From Catellicoccus marimammalium (GTDB lineage: Bacteria; Bacillota; Bacilli; Lactobacillales; Catellicoccaceae): DNA of 64,000 bases. A program made the position numbers and the translations under genes. Positions 16,577 to 25,677 of this stretch are shown here, piece after piece. Within the stretch, counting starts at the first letter, position 1. Each line of letters starts with the position of its first letter. Location of the stretch: assembly GCF_965139335.1 (NCBI RefSeq), contig NZ_CBCSEL010000001.1. One strand, given 5' to 3'. The notes beneath the pieces are model-generated. The model was given only the letters and a program-made list of their open reading frames with translations, made no database searches and had not been told where the DNA came from.

Positions 16577-18176
16577 CTTCTTCCTCCTCAATCACTACAC
16601 TTGCCCATGGGGCAAAAATCCAAGTTTTCCCTTCTCTTTTTATTCCTTGCTCTAACAGAACTTTTCCTGTAAATTTAGAAGTCATTACTTCTTTTTCACT
16701 TACATTACAAAGAACATACGCTTTTTTTCCTTGATATTCTCTTTGATACGCATAAAGTTCTGGGTAATGTAAACGTTGATAAGTTCCTTTCGTAAATAAT
16801 TCCGTCTTTTTCAATGCTAATAACTGTTGATAATAATGCCAAATGCTATCGACTTCTGTCTTTTGATCGTGGACATTATAGATTTTTTCTTGATTGCCTC
16901 CAAGCCAAAAGGAAGACGAACCAAATCCTAAATCTTCTGCATCCTTCCATTGCATAATGCCTCGACTAGCATTTCTTGTTTTTTTAGCCAGTTCAGCTAA
17001 TACTTTTTCTTTTTGTTCTCCGTTGGCAATTCGCACTGTCGCTTCTTTTTGTAACTCTTTTTCTTCTAACTCATCGATGGAAGAAAGTTCATAATTTTTC
17101 ATGCCAATTTCTTCCCCATACAATAAAATCGGAATTCCTTTTTGTAAATACATTAAAGTTGCCAGCGTTTTTTGACTCTCTGCTCGATACGTTTCACTTC
17201 CAAAACGACTGACCATCCGTGGCATATCATGATTATTCCAATATAAAGTAGGATATCCTTTGGTTCCAATCTCTTCTTGCCACTCATCCATCGTTTGTGC
17301 AAATTTTTCCCAAAACGCTCGACTTCCCTCTTTTTCATCAGGAAAATAACGAAAAGAAATTACACTATCACATTCTGTTTTCTTGGGAAATACATAGCTT
17401 TTTGCCTGTTCTACTCCAGCACTCGCCGCTTCTCCTACAAAAAAGAGGTTTGGAAATTCTTGGCGTAACGTTTGGCAAAACTCTTCTAAATACGTATGAA
17501 CTTCTGGAAGATGGGCATAACATTCTTCTTGAATTTCATACTCTCCTTTTTGTTTTCCTTCTGTAAAATTTGCTTTTCCTAAATGAATAAAAGCATCTAA
17601 GCGCAAGCCATCAATTCCTTTTTTTGCCCAAAAGCGAGCAATTTCTAACATTTCTTCTCTTACCTTTGGTTCCTTCCAATTTAAATCGGGCATTTTTTTA
17701 TCAAAAAGATGGAAATAATATTCTCCATTCTTTGTTTGGTCAAAAGTAGAACCGCCAAAAAAGGAAGCCCAAGCATTCGGACGCTCTTTAGTAAAATAAT
17801 AGTAAGAATGATAAGGACTCTTTGTATCTTTAATCGCTTCTTGGAACCATGGATGTTGGTCAGAAGTGTGGTTGAGTACAAAATCAAAAATCAATTTCAT
17901 ATCCCGAGCATGCACTTCCTTGATGAATTGTTCAACATCTGCCATTGTGCCAAATAAAGGATCAATCGTTTGATAATCGATAATATCATACCCATTATCT
18001 ACTTGTGCTGATAAAAAAATAGGATTCAACCATAACGTATTCACTCCCAGTTCTTTTAGCGTATCTAGATTGGCAATAATTCCTTGAAGATCTCCTACAC
18101 CATCTTTATTTTGATCCATAAAACTTTTAGGATAAATTTGGTAAATGATTGCTTGTTGACACCATAAATCGTTCAT
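16569..18176 (-). CDS. malL: Alpha-glucosidase, GH13 oligo-1,6-glucosidase/dextran glucosidase type
   Basis: 535 aa, no signal peptide. It begins WCQQAIIYQIYPKSFMDQNK. The GH13 conserved regions are intact: LIFDFVLNHTSDQH, GLRLDAFIHLGK (nucleophile Asp about 197), FVGEAASAG (acid Glu about 250) and YWNNHDMPRMVSRFG. Related enzymes release glucose from isomaltose, panose, maltose or trehalose-6-phosphate. The maltose phosphorylase neighbour makes a role in breaking short malto-oligosaccharides most likely, but the exact linkage is inferred. It lies past a terminator-like hairpin after malP. Confidence 0.88.
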   Translation of the reverse strand: MNDLWCQQAIIYQIYPKSFMDQNKDGVGDLQGIIANLDTLKELGVNTLWLNPIFLSAQVDNGYDIIDYQTIDPLFGTMADVEQFIKEVHARDMKLIFDFVLNHTSDQHPWFQEAIKDTKSPYHSYYYFTKERPNAWASFFGGSTFDQTKNGEYYFHLFDKKMPDLNWKEPKVREEMLEIARFWAKKGIDGLRLDAFIHLGKANFTEGKQKGEYEIQEECYAHLPEVHTYLEEFCQTLRQEFPNLFFVGEAASAGVEQAKSYVFPKKTECDSVISFRYFPDEKEGSRAFWEKFAQTMDEWQEEIGTKGYPTLYWNNHDMPRMVSRFGSETYRAESQKTLATLMYLQKGIPILLYGEEIGMKNYELSSIDELEEKELQKEATVRIANGEQKEKVLAELAKKTRNASRGIMQWKDAEDLGFGSSSFWLGGNQEKIYNVHDQKTEVDSIWHYYQQLLALKKTELFTKGTYQRLHYPELYAYQREYQGKKAYVLCNVSEKEVMTSKFTGKVLLEQGIKREGKTWIFAPWASVVIEEEEDE

Positions 18177-18189
18177 CTTTTCCTCCTAG

Positions 18190-18222
18190 CAAAAAAGAGC
18201 TGACCGAGCAGCTCTTTTTTTA
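18190..18222 (-). terminator. Hairpin terminator after malP
   Basis: AAAGAGCTG, a CTCG loop, GTCAGCTCTTTTTT on the minus strand, directly after the malP stop and before the ribosome binding site of the alpha-glucosidase gene. Partial read-through may lower expression of the two downstream genes. Confidence 0.85.
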
Positions 18223-20475
18223 TTTTTCTAATGGAACATATAATTCATTTTCTAATGAATATTCTTTATCATAAATAGAAAGTACCATTGGTTTTCCTTC
18301 TAATAATTGTACTTCAACGCCCGCTTCACTAACTTTGATGAACAATAAACGTCCACGATAGTTGATATGGAACGCATATTGTTTCCATTCTGTTGGTAAG
18401 AAAGGTTGGAAATGCAGTCCATCAAAAGTACGCATTCCAGCAAAACCTTCGACAATAGATAACCAACTTCCTGTCATTGAAGTGATATGTAGGCCATCTT
18501 CTGTGTCATTGTTATAATTATCTAAATCTAGACGAGCTGTACGTTTATATAATTCCACTGCTTTTTCATTTTTCTTCAATTCAGCGGCTAAAATCGCATG
18601 AATACATGGAGATAAACTTGATTCATGTACTGTCATTGGTTCATAAAATTCAAAGTTACGACGTTTTTCTTCTAGCGTAAATTCATTATTGAAATAATAT
18701 AGTCCTTGTAATACATCGGCTTGTTTAATAAAGCAAGAACGTAAAATTTTATCCCAAGACCAGTTTTGATTTAATGGCAAATCTTCTTTGGCTAAATCAG
18801 AAACTGGCATTAAATCTTTATCTAAAAACGTATCATGTTGGACAAAGATTCCTTTTTCTTCATCTTTTGGTTCATACATATGTTCAATAATATCTGTCCA
18901 TTTTGCTAGTTCAGCTTCAGAAATTCCTAGCTCTTCTTTACGATATGCATAAGTATTTAATGTTTCTTTGGTGTAAGATAACACCCATTTGGCTAAGCGG
19001 TTGGTTAACCAGTTATTGTTGACATTATTTTCATATTCATTAGGTCCTGTTACCCCATGAATCATGTATACACCTTTATTTTTTGCATAATGAACACGAT
19101 CTGCCCAGAATCGAGCAACTCCTGTCATCACTTCTAATCCTTCATGTTCTAGATAGCTTGTATCTCCTGTATATAGCGTATAGCGATAAATAGCGTAGAC
19201 CATTGCGGCATTACGGTGAATTTCTTCAAACGTAATTTCCCATTCATTATGACACTCTACTCCAGTAAAGGTTACCATTGGGTATAACGCACCTTTTAAA
19301 CCTTGTTGGCGAGCATTATGATAAGCTTGTGGCAATTGTTGGAAACGATATTCCAATAAATTACGAGCAACTTTTTGATCAGTTAGTGCTAAATATAAAG
19401 GTAAGCAATAAGCTTCTGTGTCCCAATACGTTGCCCCACCATATTTTTCTCCAGTAAATCCTTTAGGTCCAATATTTAATCGTGCATCTTCTCCATAATA
19501 AGTAGAGAATAATTGGAATAAATTAAAACGAATTCCTTGTTGGTCTTCGACAGATCCTTCAATTTCTACATCTGCATATTTCCAACGTTCTAACCAAGCA
19601 TTTTCTTGTTGCTCTTTTAATTCTTGATAAGAAAGAGATTGTAAGCTTGCTTGTTTTTCTTTTGCTTTTGCTAATACTTCCTTTTCTTTATAATCACGAG
19701 AAGTCGTCACAATAATACGTTTTTCAAATTCAATTGCTGTATCAACATCCACTTCTCCAAAGAAGTTCATTGTTACTTGAAGTTCTTCTTCATTATGTCC
19801 GCTATAGCTTAAGTTTTGGACACGATGATCCATATTTGCAGCGACCGTAAATTGCTCAATACCAAAGGCATTAGGAATCGTTTGCACGACTAAGCCACCT
19901 TCTTCTTTCGCGATCGATTGCCAAAACATTTCATCATAGTTCGCATCTTCATTTGTCACTTCATTATCTAAATAAGAAATGATTTCAACCTTTGCTTTTT
20001 GATTACTTGTGATTTTTACATTCACAGCACATAATTCTTTTGTTGTTAGAGAAACAAAACGCTCAAACGCTAATGTAATTTTTTTGCCTCCACGTAAAAT
20101 CGTATAGTGACGTTGTAAAATTCCATGCTGTAAATCTAAGCCTAAATAGAAATCTTCATATTGTTCTGTAGCTAAATCAACTTCTTTGCCATCAATGGTA
20201 ATTTGTAGGCGTAAAAAGTTCATTGCGTTGATCACTTTTCCAAAGTATTCTGGATATCCATTTTTCCACCAGCCGACACGAGTTTTATCAGGATACCAAA
20301 CACCACCTAAATAAATTCCTTGATGATGATCTGCAGAATACGTTTCTTCAAAATTACCACGCATTCCCATATATCCATTCCCTAAGGAAGTAATGCTTTC
20401 TTGTAATCGTTTATCTTCTTTATCTAATGTTGTTGTATAAACCTTCCATGGATCTACTGCAAATTTTCGTTTCAT
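18220..20475 (-). CDS. malP: Maltose phosphorylase, GH65
   Basis: 751 aa, the usual length. The N-terminal beta-sandwich (about 1-270) is followed by the (alpha/alpha)6 catalytic barrel. The catalytic acid is in GVTGPNEYENNVNNNWLTN (about residues 475-493), and the phosphate-binding loop is IKQADVLQGLYYF with STGS-like contacts in SSLSPCIHA. It converts maltose plus phosphate to glucose and beta-glucose-1-phosphate, which needs a beta-phosphoglucomutase not found in this window. Trehalose or kojibiose specificity cannot be excluded, but the HNEWEITFEEIHRN stretch agrees with maltose phosphorylases. It is the first gene of the operon, behind operator palindromes. Confidence 0.93.
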   Translation of the reverse strand: MKRKFAVDPWKVYTTTLDKEDKRLQESITSLGNGYMGMRGNFEETYSADHHQGIYLGGVWYPDKTRVGWWKNGYPEYFGKVINAMNFLRLQITIDGKEVDLATEQYEDFYLGLDLQHGILQRHYTILRGGKKITLAFERFVSLTTKELCAVNVKITSNQKAKVEIISYLDNEVTNEDANYDEMFWQSIAKEEGGLVVQTIPNAFGIEQFTVAANMDHRVQNLSYSGHNEEELQVTMNFFGEVDVDTAIEFEKRIIVTTSRDYKEKEVLAKAKEKQASLQSLSYQELKEQQENAWLERWKYADVEIEGSVEDQQGIRFNLFQLFSTYYGEDARLNIGPKGFTGEKYGGATYWDTEAYCLPLYLALTDQKVARNLLEYRFQQLPQAYHNARQQGLKGALYPMVTFTGVECHNEWEITFEEIHRNAAMVYAIYRYTLYTGDTSYLEHEGLEVMTGVARFWADRVHYAKNKGVYMIHGVTGPNEYENNVNNNWLTNRLAKWVLSYTKETLNTYAYRKEELGISEAELAKWTDIIEHMYEPKDEEKGIFVQHDTFLDKDLMPVSDLAKEDLPLNQNWSWDKILRSCFIKQADVLQGLYYFNNEFTLEEKRRNFEFYEPMTVHESSLSPCIHAILAAELKKNEKAVELYKRTARLDLDNYNNDTEDGLHITSMTGSWLSIVEGFAGMRTFDGLHFQPFLPTEWKQYAFHINYRGRLLFIKVSEAGVEVQLLEGKPMVLSIYDKEYSLENELYVPLEK

Positions 20476-20506
20476 CGTGATCCTCCTCTCTTTTCTTCTT
20501 TTTCAG

Positions 20507-20533
20507 ATTATCATGCAACCGATTGCATGTCAA
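20507..20533 (-). promoter_or_regulatory. Promoter of the maltose operon
   Basis: Minus strand TTGACA (20533-20528), then GATAAT (20512-20507) after 15 bases. The -35 is perfect and the spacer is short. The first operator palindrome fills the spacer. Confidence 0.65.
20514..20527. promoter_or_regulatory. LacI-family/CcpA-type operator O1 of the maltose operon
   Basis: TGCAACCGATTGCA is a near-perfect palindrome with the central CG typical of MalR and cre sites. It occupies the spacer between the -35 and -10 of malP, so bound protein would block polymerase. Confidence 0.8.
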
Positions 20534-20582
20534 ATCTATATTCAATATTTATAGATAATAACTAAAATACACTGCGATATTT

Positions 20583-20598
20583 TTGCAATCGATTGCAA
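20583..20598. promoter_or_regulatory. LacI-family/CcpA-type operator O2 of the maltose operon
   Basis: TTGCAATCGATTGCAA is a perfect 16-bp palindrome. Its centre is exactly 70 bp upstream of the O1 centre. It shares the TGCAAnCGnTTGCA core with O1. Confidence 0.8.
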
Positions 20599-20608
20599 CT
20601 TTGTGCAA

Positions 20609-20642
20609 TAAAAAATCCCAGGTCATAGACCTGAGATTTTAC
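20609..20642 (-). terminator. Terminator of the NPCBM/transglutaminase-like gene
   Basis: AAAATCTCAGGT, a CTATG loop, ACCTGGGATTTTTT on the minus strand. Confidence 0.88.
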
Positions 20643-20675
20643 CTTTATAATATAAAGCTATCTTATTAGGGACAT

Positions 20676-23600
20676 TTAATTTTTCTGACGAGCTTCACCG
20701 ACAAGCATAGAAACTTCAACTGGACTTGTTGCCATCAAAATACTATCTTTGTAGTATTCTTTATCTTCTTTTGAAAGATTTGAACAAGCTTCTAATTTTT
20801 TCAATCCAGATTCTTGGAAACGTTTCATTTCTTTTTGATTTTCTGCATATACTTGGTTGAAAATTTCATTCATTTTATCTACAGAATGTGCCTTTTCAAT
20901 TTCTGTTTTGGCTTGATCTGTATCTACTAAAGCTAAATCTTCTAATTGGTTGATTAATTGTGTACGAACGACAGCTACATTTCTATGTTGCTCTTTTACT
21001 TTTTCAATCATTTCTTGCACTTTTTTCACAGCATCATATTTTACTGCTTTTAATAAAGCTGCTTTTTGGTAATGATTGACTTCTAAACCTTTCACTTCTT
21101 TTGCTAATTCTTCTTTTGATTGCTCTTTATCTGCTACTTTCGTATCTGCTTCAAAGAAGTTTAATAATTGACCAGAGAAGAAGCGATTTAATATTTTACC
21201 ATAAGTTTGGTTTGCTTTTAATGCTACATATTTAGCTTGGACTGGTTTGTCTAACGTAAATGTTTTCATTTCACGACTAGCAGAAATATTAGTAAAGGTT
21301 TGTGCTAATTTCCACTCTTTACCATCTAAACTTGTGTAAATAGAAACTTCTTTTAATTTACCATTATCATTTCCCGCTTGACGAGGTAAATATTGGATAG
21401 TTTTTAAGTTTTTCACTTGGTTAAATTCTACACTGTAGAATAAGTTATCATTTCCGCCCCAATCATTGTGCCATAATGTGTTTTTATCACCATCAATCAT
21501 ATTTTTCGCAGCTTCATCTGTATTGTTGTGTTCGGAACAGAATTTGTATAAGGAAATATCAGAAACTGGAATATATGTTTTTTGGTCTGTACTTGCCGTA
21601 AAGTTAAATTCTTGTGCTGAACTTGCCATTTGTTGACCATGAGCTGCAGAACGGAATTTCACTTTTTGATCCCCAGCAAAACGAACTGTATTTGTATACG
21701 GTTTCCATTGACCATCTTGATCTTGATATTCTAATGGTTGGTTTGAGCCTAATAAACGGTTTTCTAAATCATTGACATGGAATTTCTTATCTAAGTTTCC
21801 ATCTTCAATTTCAATTTTATGAATTTCATCCGTTCCTACAAATGAAATTTGAATTCCATCTTTTGCATTGATTTTAGCAATTTCTTCTGATGATAATTTT
21901 AATTTTTTATCATTTACTTCTTTTTTCGTTTTGCCACCATCTAATGAATATTCCCAACGAATATCAGAATCTTGATAACGTTCATTCATTACGATAGTAC
22001 CTGCATCTTTTCCATCAAAAGAGAAAGTAGCTACAGTCATATCACGATCTCCTAATAAGAAATCAGCCATTCCACGACAAACGTTCGCTTGGATATATTC
22101 TGAATCACTTACTTTCTTCATATCTTTCAATGTGCGTAAGCGTAAAGAATCAATCGCTGCTTTATCATTTGCAGATTTCATTTGAGAACGAATTTCATTC
22201 ATCACATCAACAAATGGTAGTGGATAATATTTCAAGTTTTTCGCTACTTCTTTTGCAAAGCGTAAGTAATCTGCATCAGAAACATTTAATGATTTCATAT
22301 TTTTTAATAAGCCCATAATGGAGTCCATATTTAGTCCTTCAACTTCTAATGCTTTTTGATATGCTTTCACTTTATCTTCTGGTGAGTTAAAGCTATTTGC
22401 TAATAAATTGTAGTAGTTTGCATTCATAAAGGCACGATAATCATTTAATGCTGCTTGAGCTAATAATACATAACTACCATTATAATTTGTAGAAGAATAT
22501 TTAGGTCCCCAGAATAAGAAATCTCCACGATCTGATTTCATAAAGCCAAAGATATCATTATAAATATTCCATACTGGTTTTCCATCTTTTTTATCATAGA
22601 CAAAAGATGCAGCATGTCCTGGTTGTCCACAAACTGCAGCAGGTAAACCAAATACTTGTTGGACATTAGTGTAAGTTTTTGCTAATCCACCACAAACAGA
22701 ACCTTCCTCAAAGACTTGCCATAAGTGTTGAATGTTTCGGTTGGTATATTCTTCTTCACTCGCATATAATTCTTTGAAATCGTATTTTTTATTCCATTTT
22801 TCTGCTTGTTTTAAATCATGATATTCTTCTTTACCATAGTTATAGCCATCTGTATAGTTAATGTAATTATAGGCATCTAGGTAATTACGACCTTTATCTT
22901 TTTCTTTTAAGGCATAATTTGCAAACCAATTAATTTCTGGAGTGTGCATTTTAGCATTGACAACCCAACGTAATAATACAGGTGGTAATGTTTCAAAGTC
23001 TTTAATATTTCCTGTACGGATTCCTTTGGCCATTGTTCCATTCTTATATAATTTTTTGAATGAAGCATAACGCTCTGTAGCTACAGAAGGTTGTCCAGAA
23101 CCTGTCCAGAAATAAATATCACTACCATGAGTAATCGCTGTCGCGATTGCTAATTTTAATAAGACTGGACTTGTGAAATCATCATGGTAATTTTTATATA
23201 ATTCAGTCCAAGATTTGATTACTTTATCTGTTGAAGCTGCACGGTCCATTTCTCCTGCATGGATAAAATGAGATAAGGCATTGTAGTTATTTAATAACCA
23301 GTTTAATGCTTCGGTTGTTTCTTGGCTATTTTTAGTTAATTTATTGATTGTATGATATCCACAACGAGCAATAAAAGTACGTTGTAAGATCAATTTTTTA
23401 ATCGATTCATTTAAAGTATTGTTATTTGCTGCGTATGCTTTTTTAATTTCTTCATCATAAACGCTAACTGGTTTCACCACAGCTAATGATTCTCCAGGTG
23501 CATCACTATACTCTTCTGTTGTTAACATTGGATTTCCGTAAGCAGCATGATCATCGCCATTTCCATGGTTATCATTTGCTTCTAAACGAATATATTTTGC

Positions 23601-24104
23601 TCCTTTAACGTTTACGCGAATTAATTTTGCTTTAGAATCAGCACTTAATACTTCGGTATGATCGACTTCTTTCCAATTTTTATTATCTTCTGATGTATAT
23701 ACTTTAAACGAAACAGAACCACGATTTCCACGTGAATAATCTACACCGACATACGTTTGGAAAATTGGATATTTTTCTGAATATTCTGAGATATTATATT
23801 CTACTTTTGAATAGGCATGAGCAACAATTCCTTCATCAAAAGTAAATACTTCATCATTATCCAACTTCAAGCGGATTGGCTGATTGTCCAAGTTTTTATT
23901 GACTTTCAATTCGCCCCAACCAATTTTTGTATAACAAGGGGTTAGTTTTGTTAAAGAAATACGTTCATCTTTATGTTCTTTAACTGCATCTACTGTATGT
24001 TTTTTATCATTTTCTTCTTCTGCAGCAAATGCATCGACGTTTGTTAATAAACCAACGCTAAATAAGCAACTTGCGACTGTTGTATATAGTGTTTTCTTTT
24101 TCAT
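20676..24104 (-). CDS. Large secreted protein: NPCBM domain, transglutaminase-like core, F5/8 type C domain
   Basis: 1142 aa from the ATG at 24104, chosen because an AAAGGAG site lies between it and the further in-frame ATG at 24134. A Sec signal peptide ends near VDAFA-AEEE. An NPCBM-type carbohydrate-binding domain follows (about 47-198: IGWGELKVNKNLDN, GIVAHAYSKVEYN, NPML). The central part holds a transglutaminase/protease-like triad: Cys in SVCGGLAKTY (about 471), His in GQPGHAASFVY (about 497) and Asp in WNIYNDIFGF (about 515). A discoidin-like domain (about 840-975: SLDGKEWKLAQTF, KYVALKANQTYG) and a helical tail end it. No LPXTG or other anchor is visible. It is a monocistronic unit, probably acting on host or gut glycoproteins; the reaction is inferred. 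Confidence 0.82.
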   Translation of the reverse strand: MKKKTLYTTVASCLFSVGLLTNVDAFAAEEENDKKHTVDAVKEHKDERISLTKLTPCYTKIGWGELKVNKNLDNQPIRLKLDNDEVFTFDEGIVAHAYSKVEYNISEYSEKYPIFQTYVGVDYSRGNRGSVSFKVYTSEDNKNWKEVDHTEVLSADSKAKLIRVNVKGAKYIRLEANDNHGNGDDHAAYGNPMLTTEEYSDAPGESLAVVKPVSVYDEEIKKAYAANNNTLNESIKKLILQRTFIARCGYHTINKLTKNSQETTEALNWLLNNYNALSHFIHAGEMDRAASTDKVIKSWTELYKNYHDDFTSPVLLKLAIATAITHGSDIYFWTGSGQPSVATERYASFKKLYKNGTMAKGIRTGNIKDFETLPPVLLRWVVNAKMHTPEINWFANYALKEKDKGRNYLDAYNYINYTDGYNYGKEEYHDLKQAEKWNKKYDFKELYASEEEYTNRNIQHLWQVFEEGSVCGGLAKTYTNVQQVFGLPAAVCGQPGHAASFVYDKKDGKPVWNIYNDIFGFMKSDRGDFLFWGPKYSSTNYNGSYVLLAQAALNDYRAFMNANYYNLLANSFNSPEDKVKAYQKALEVEGLNMDSIMGLLKNMKSLNVSDADYLRFAKEVAKNLKYYPLPFVDVMNEIRSQMKSANDKAAIDSLRLRTLKDMKKVSDSEYIQANVCRGMADFLLGDRDMTVATFSFDGKDAGTIVMNERYQDSDIRWEYSLDGGKTKKEVNDKKLKLSSEEIAKINAKDGIQISFVGTDEIHKIEIEDGNLDKKFHVNDLENRLLGSNQPLEYQDQDGQWKPYTNTVRFAGDQKVKFRSAAHGQQMASSAQEFNFTASTDQKTYIPVSDISLYKFCSEHNNTDEAAKNMIDGDKNTLWHNDWGGNDNLFYSVEFNQVKNLKTIQYLPRQAGNDNGKLKEVSIYTSLDGKEWKLAQTFTNISASREMKTFTLDKPVQAKYVALKANQTYGKILNRFFSGQLLNFFEADTKVADKEQSKEELAKEVKGLEVNHYQKAALLKAVKYDAVKKVQEMIEKVKEQHRNVAVVRTQLINQLEDLALVDTDQAKTEIEKAHSVDKMNEIFNQVYAENQKEMKRFQESGLKKLEACSNLSKEDKEYYKDSILMATSPVEVSMLVGEARQKN

Positions 24105-24247
24105 TTGGGGTATGTTCTCCTTTATACGTGTCATTTATTAATTCAATAGTACAAGATTCACAATAAAATGTGTTATCAATATTTTCTCATACTTTAGATA
24201 TTTTTCAAAAAAATACTATTAATAAACACGGAAATTAAAGGAAAATT

Positions 24248-24280
24248 AAAAAGCTCAGTCGATCTTTGACTGAGCTATTT
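24248..24280 (-). terminator. Terminator of the plsC-queH operon
   Basis: AGCTCAGTC, a short loop, GACTGAGCT and a T-rich tail on the minus strand, adjoining the queH stop codon. Confidence 0.88.
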
Positions 24281-24281
24281 T

Positions 24282-25040
24282 CTATTTTTGATTCTGTTGA
24301 ATATTCCATTCAATTTGTTCTCGTAATTTAGGAATGGCTTCTTTTGCTTCTTTGCTAATTGCTTTTAAATCTAATTCTTGTTGTCTTGCCGCAAAGACAC
24401 AACCACAATAACATTGACGGTAAATATCATAAATTTCACACATCTCTACTGTTCTACGATAGCCATTATTCTTTTTAAAATCACTAGGTAGATAAGAGAC
24501 AGCACGCTCTTCTTCTACATCTAATCCCACTTCATTGATCACTTGGCTATTTTTGTGCGGAGAAACTGTCAATGCACTAGCAAAATAGTCATAACCTAAT
24601 TCTGCTGCTTTATCCGCTACAGAAGAAAGACGCATATCAAAACATAAATGACAGCGATCTCCGCCTTCTGGTGCTTCTTCTAATTTAGCTTCTTGAACCA
24701 TTTGGACAAATTTTTGTGGCTCATAAGGAGCAGAAATCAATTGAATATTTGTTCCATAATCACGATTAAAATCTTGGACAAATTTTTCTTGTACTAAGCG
24801 ACGACGTTCATACTCCGTTGCAGGATGAATATTAGAATTCGCAAAGTAAATATCCACATCGGCATATTTTGTTAAATATTCTAGAGTATATGTACTACAA
24901 GGAGCACAACAACTATGTAGTAAAATTTTAGGTCGAAATGCTTCTTTCTCCCATTCTTGAACCATTTTTTGTAGTACTCGATCATAGTTAATCTTTTGAT
25001 TTTTGTGCATTTTATCTAGCACTTCTTTTGCTTCTATCAC
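24282..25040 (-). CDS. queH: Epoxyqueuosine reductase QueH
   Basis: 252 aa starting at GTG 25040, with an AAAGGA site nine bases before. It has the DUF208/QueH cysteine pattern: LLHSCCAPCSTYTLEYL (CC near residues 43-44), CHLCFDMRL (near 130) and YRQCYCGCVFA (near 210). These bind an iron-sulfur cluster and an iron centre used to reduce epoxyqueuosine to queuosine in tRNA. Other queuosine genes are not in this window. The start overlaps the end of the DUF1461 gene by 29 bases. Confidence 0.93.
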   Translation of the reverse strand: MIEAKEVLDKMHKNQKINYDRVLQKMVQEWEKEAFRPKILLHSCCAPCSTYTLEYLTKYADVDIYFANSNIHPATEYERRRLVQEKFVQDFNRDYGTNIQLISAPYEPQKFVQMVQEAKLEEAPEGGDRCHLCFDMRLSSVADKAAELGYDYFASALTVSPHKNSQVINEVGLDVEEERAVSYLPSDFKKNNGYRRTVEMCEIYDIYRQCYCGCVFAARQQELDLKAISKEAKEAIPKLREQIEWNIQQNQK

Positions 25041-25677
25041 TATAGTTTTCCTTTCTCTTAATATAAATTTTTAATGCTATACTGATTATCAAAAGCAGCA
25101 TTCCCCAATAACAGAAATAAAATTGGAATAACGATTCTGGTAAAAGGTAAATAATTGAATCTTCTGGTAAATGAAAAAGCCATTTTTGATTAGGAAAAAG
25201 TAACAAATGGAATACCGTAAATAACGGTCCAAATGCTAAAATCATTAAGCCAAAAAGAAGGAAAAATCCTTTTTGTAATGAAGAAATCCACTGTTTAATC
25301 CAATACCATTGATATTTCAAACGAAAAAGGCTCCAATAGGCTGGTAAACTTAATAAAAGACCTACACTATTGTTTAATATAAACCAAAAACGCACCTCTG
25401 CAAAATGTTGCTTTGCTGCTAAAGAAGCAGAAAAAGGAGCGAGTGGTAATGTAGATTGCCATCCTTGAAGATAAAATAATAGATGACGAAATAAGCTTTC
25501 TAATTCGCCTACAGAAGTATGTGTTTTCTGAGCAATATCAGAGGCAAAAAAGAAATCAAAGCAAAAATAACTATTCCACACCAAAAAATTACAAAAACAA
25601 AAGACAAAGAGAGTGACCCAAAATAGAGCCTGCTTTGTCGATTGTTTTCTTTTAAAATAAGTTTTTATAGTTTCCAT
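25012..25677 (-). CDS. DUF1461/TIGR01906-type integral membrane protein
   Basis: 221 aa with a span at about 18-40, then an outside loop containing FRHLLFYLQGWQ and KQHFAEVRFWFI, and three more spans. This pattern, especially the H-F-x-E/D-V motif before a membrane segment, matches TIGR01906 proteins, which are next to the NagD-like HAD gene in many Lactobacillales. No function is known. It overlaps both neighbours (12 and 29 bases), so expression is tightly linked. Confidence 0.8.
   Translation of the reverse strand: METIKTYFKRKQSTKQALFWVTLFVFCFCNFLVWNSYFCFDFFFASDIAQKTHTSVGELESLFRHLLFYLQGWQSTLPLAPFSASLAAKQHFAEVRFWFILNNSVGLLLSLPAYWSLFRLKYQWYWIKQWISSLQKGFFLLFGLMILAFGPLFTVFHLLLFPNQKWLFHLPEDSIIYLLPESLFQFYFCYWGMLLLIISIALKIYIKRKENYSDRSKRSAR

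Noticed and set aside
20583..20598. Reading the upstream palindrome as a terminator
   Set aside because: It has a central CG with no loop and no T run, while a real terminator stem lies separately at 20609-20642.
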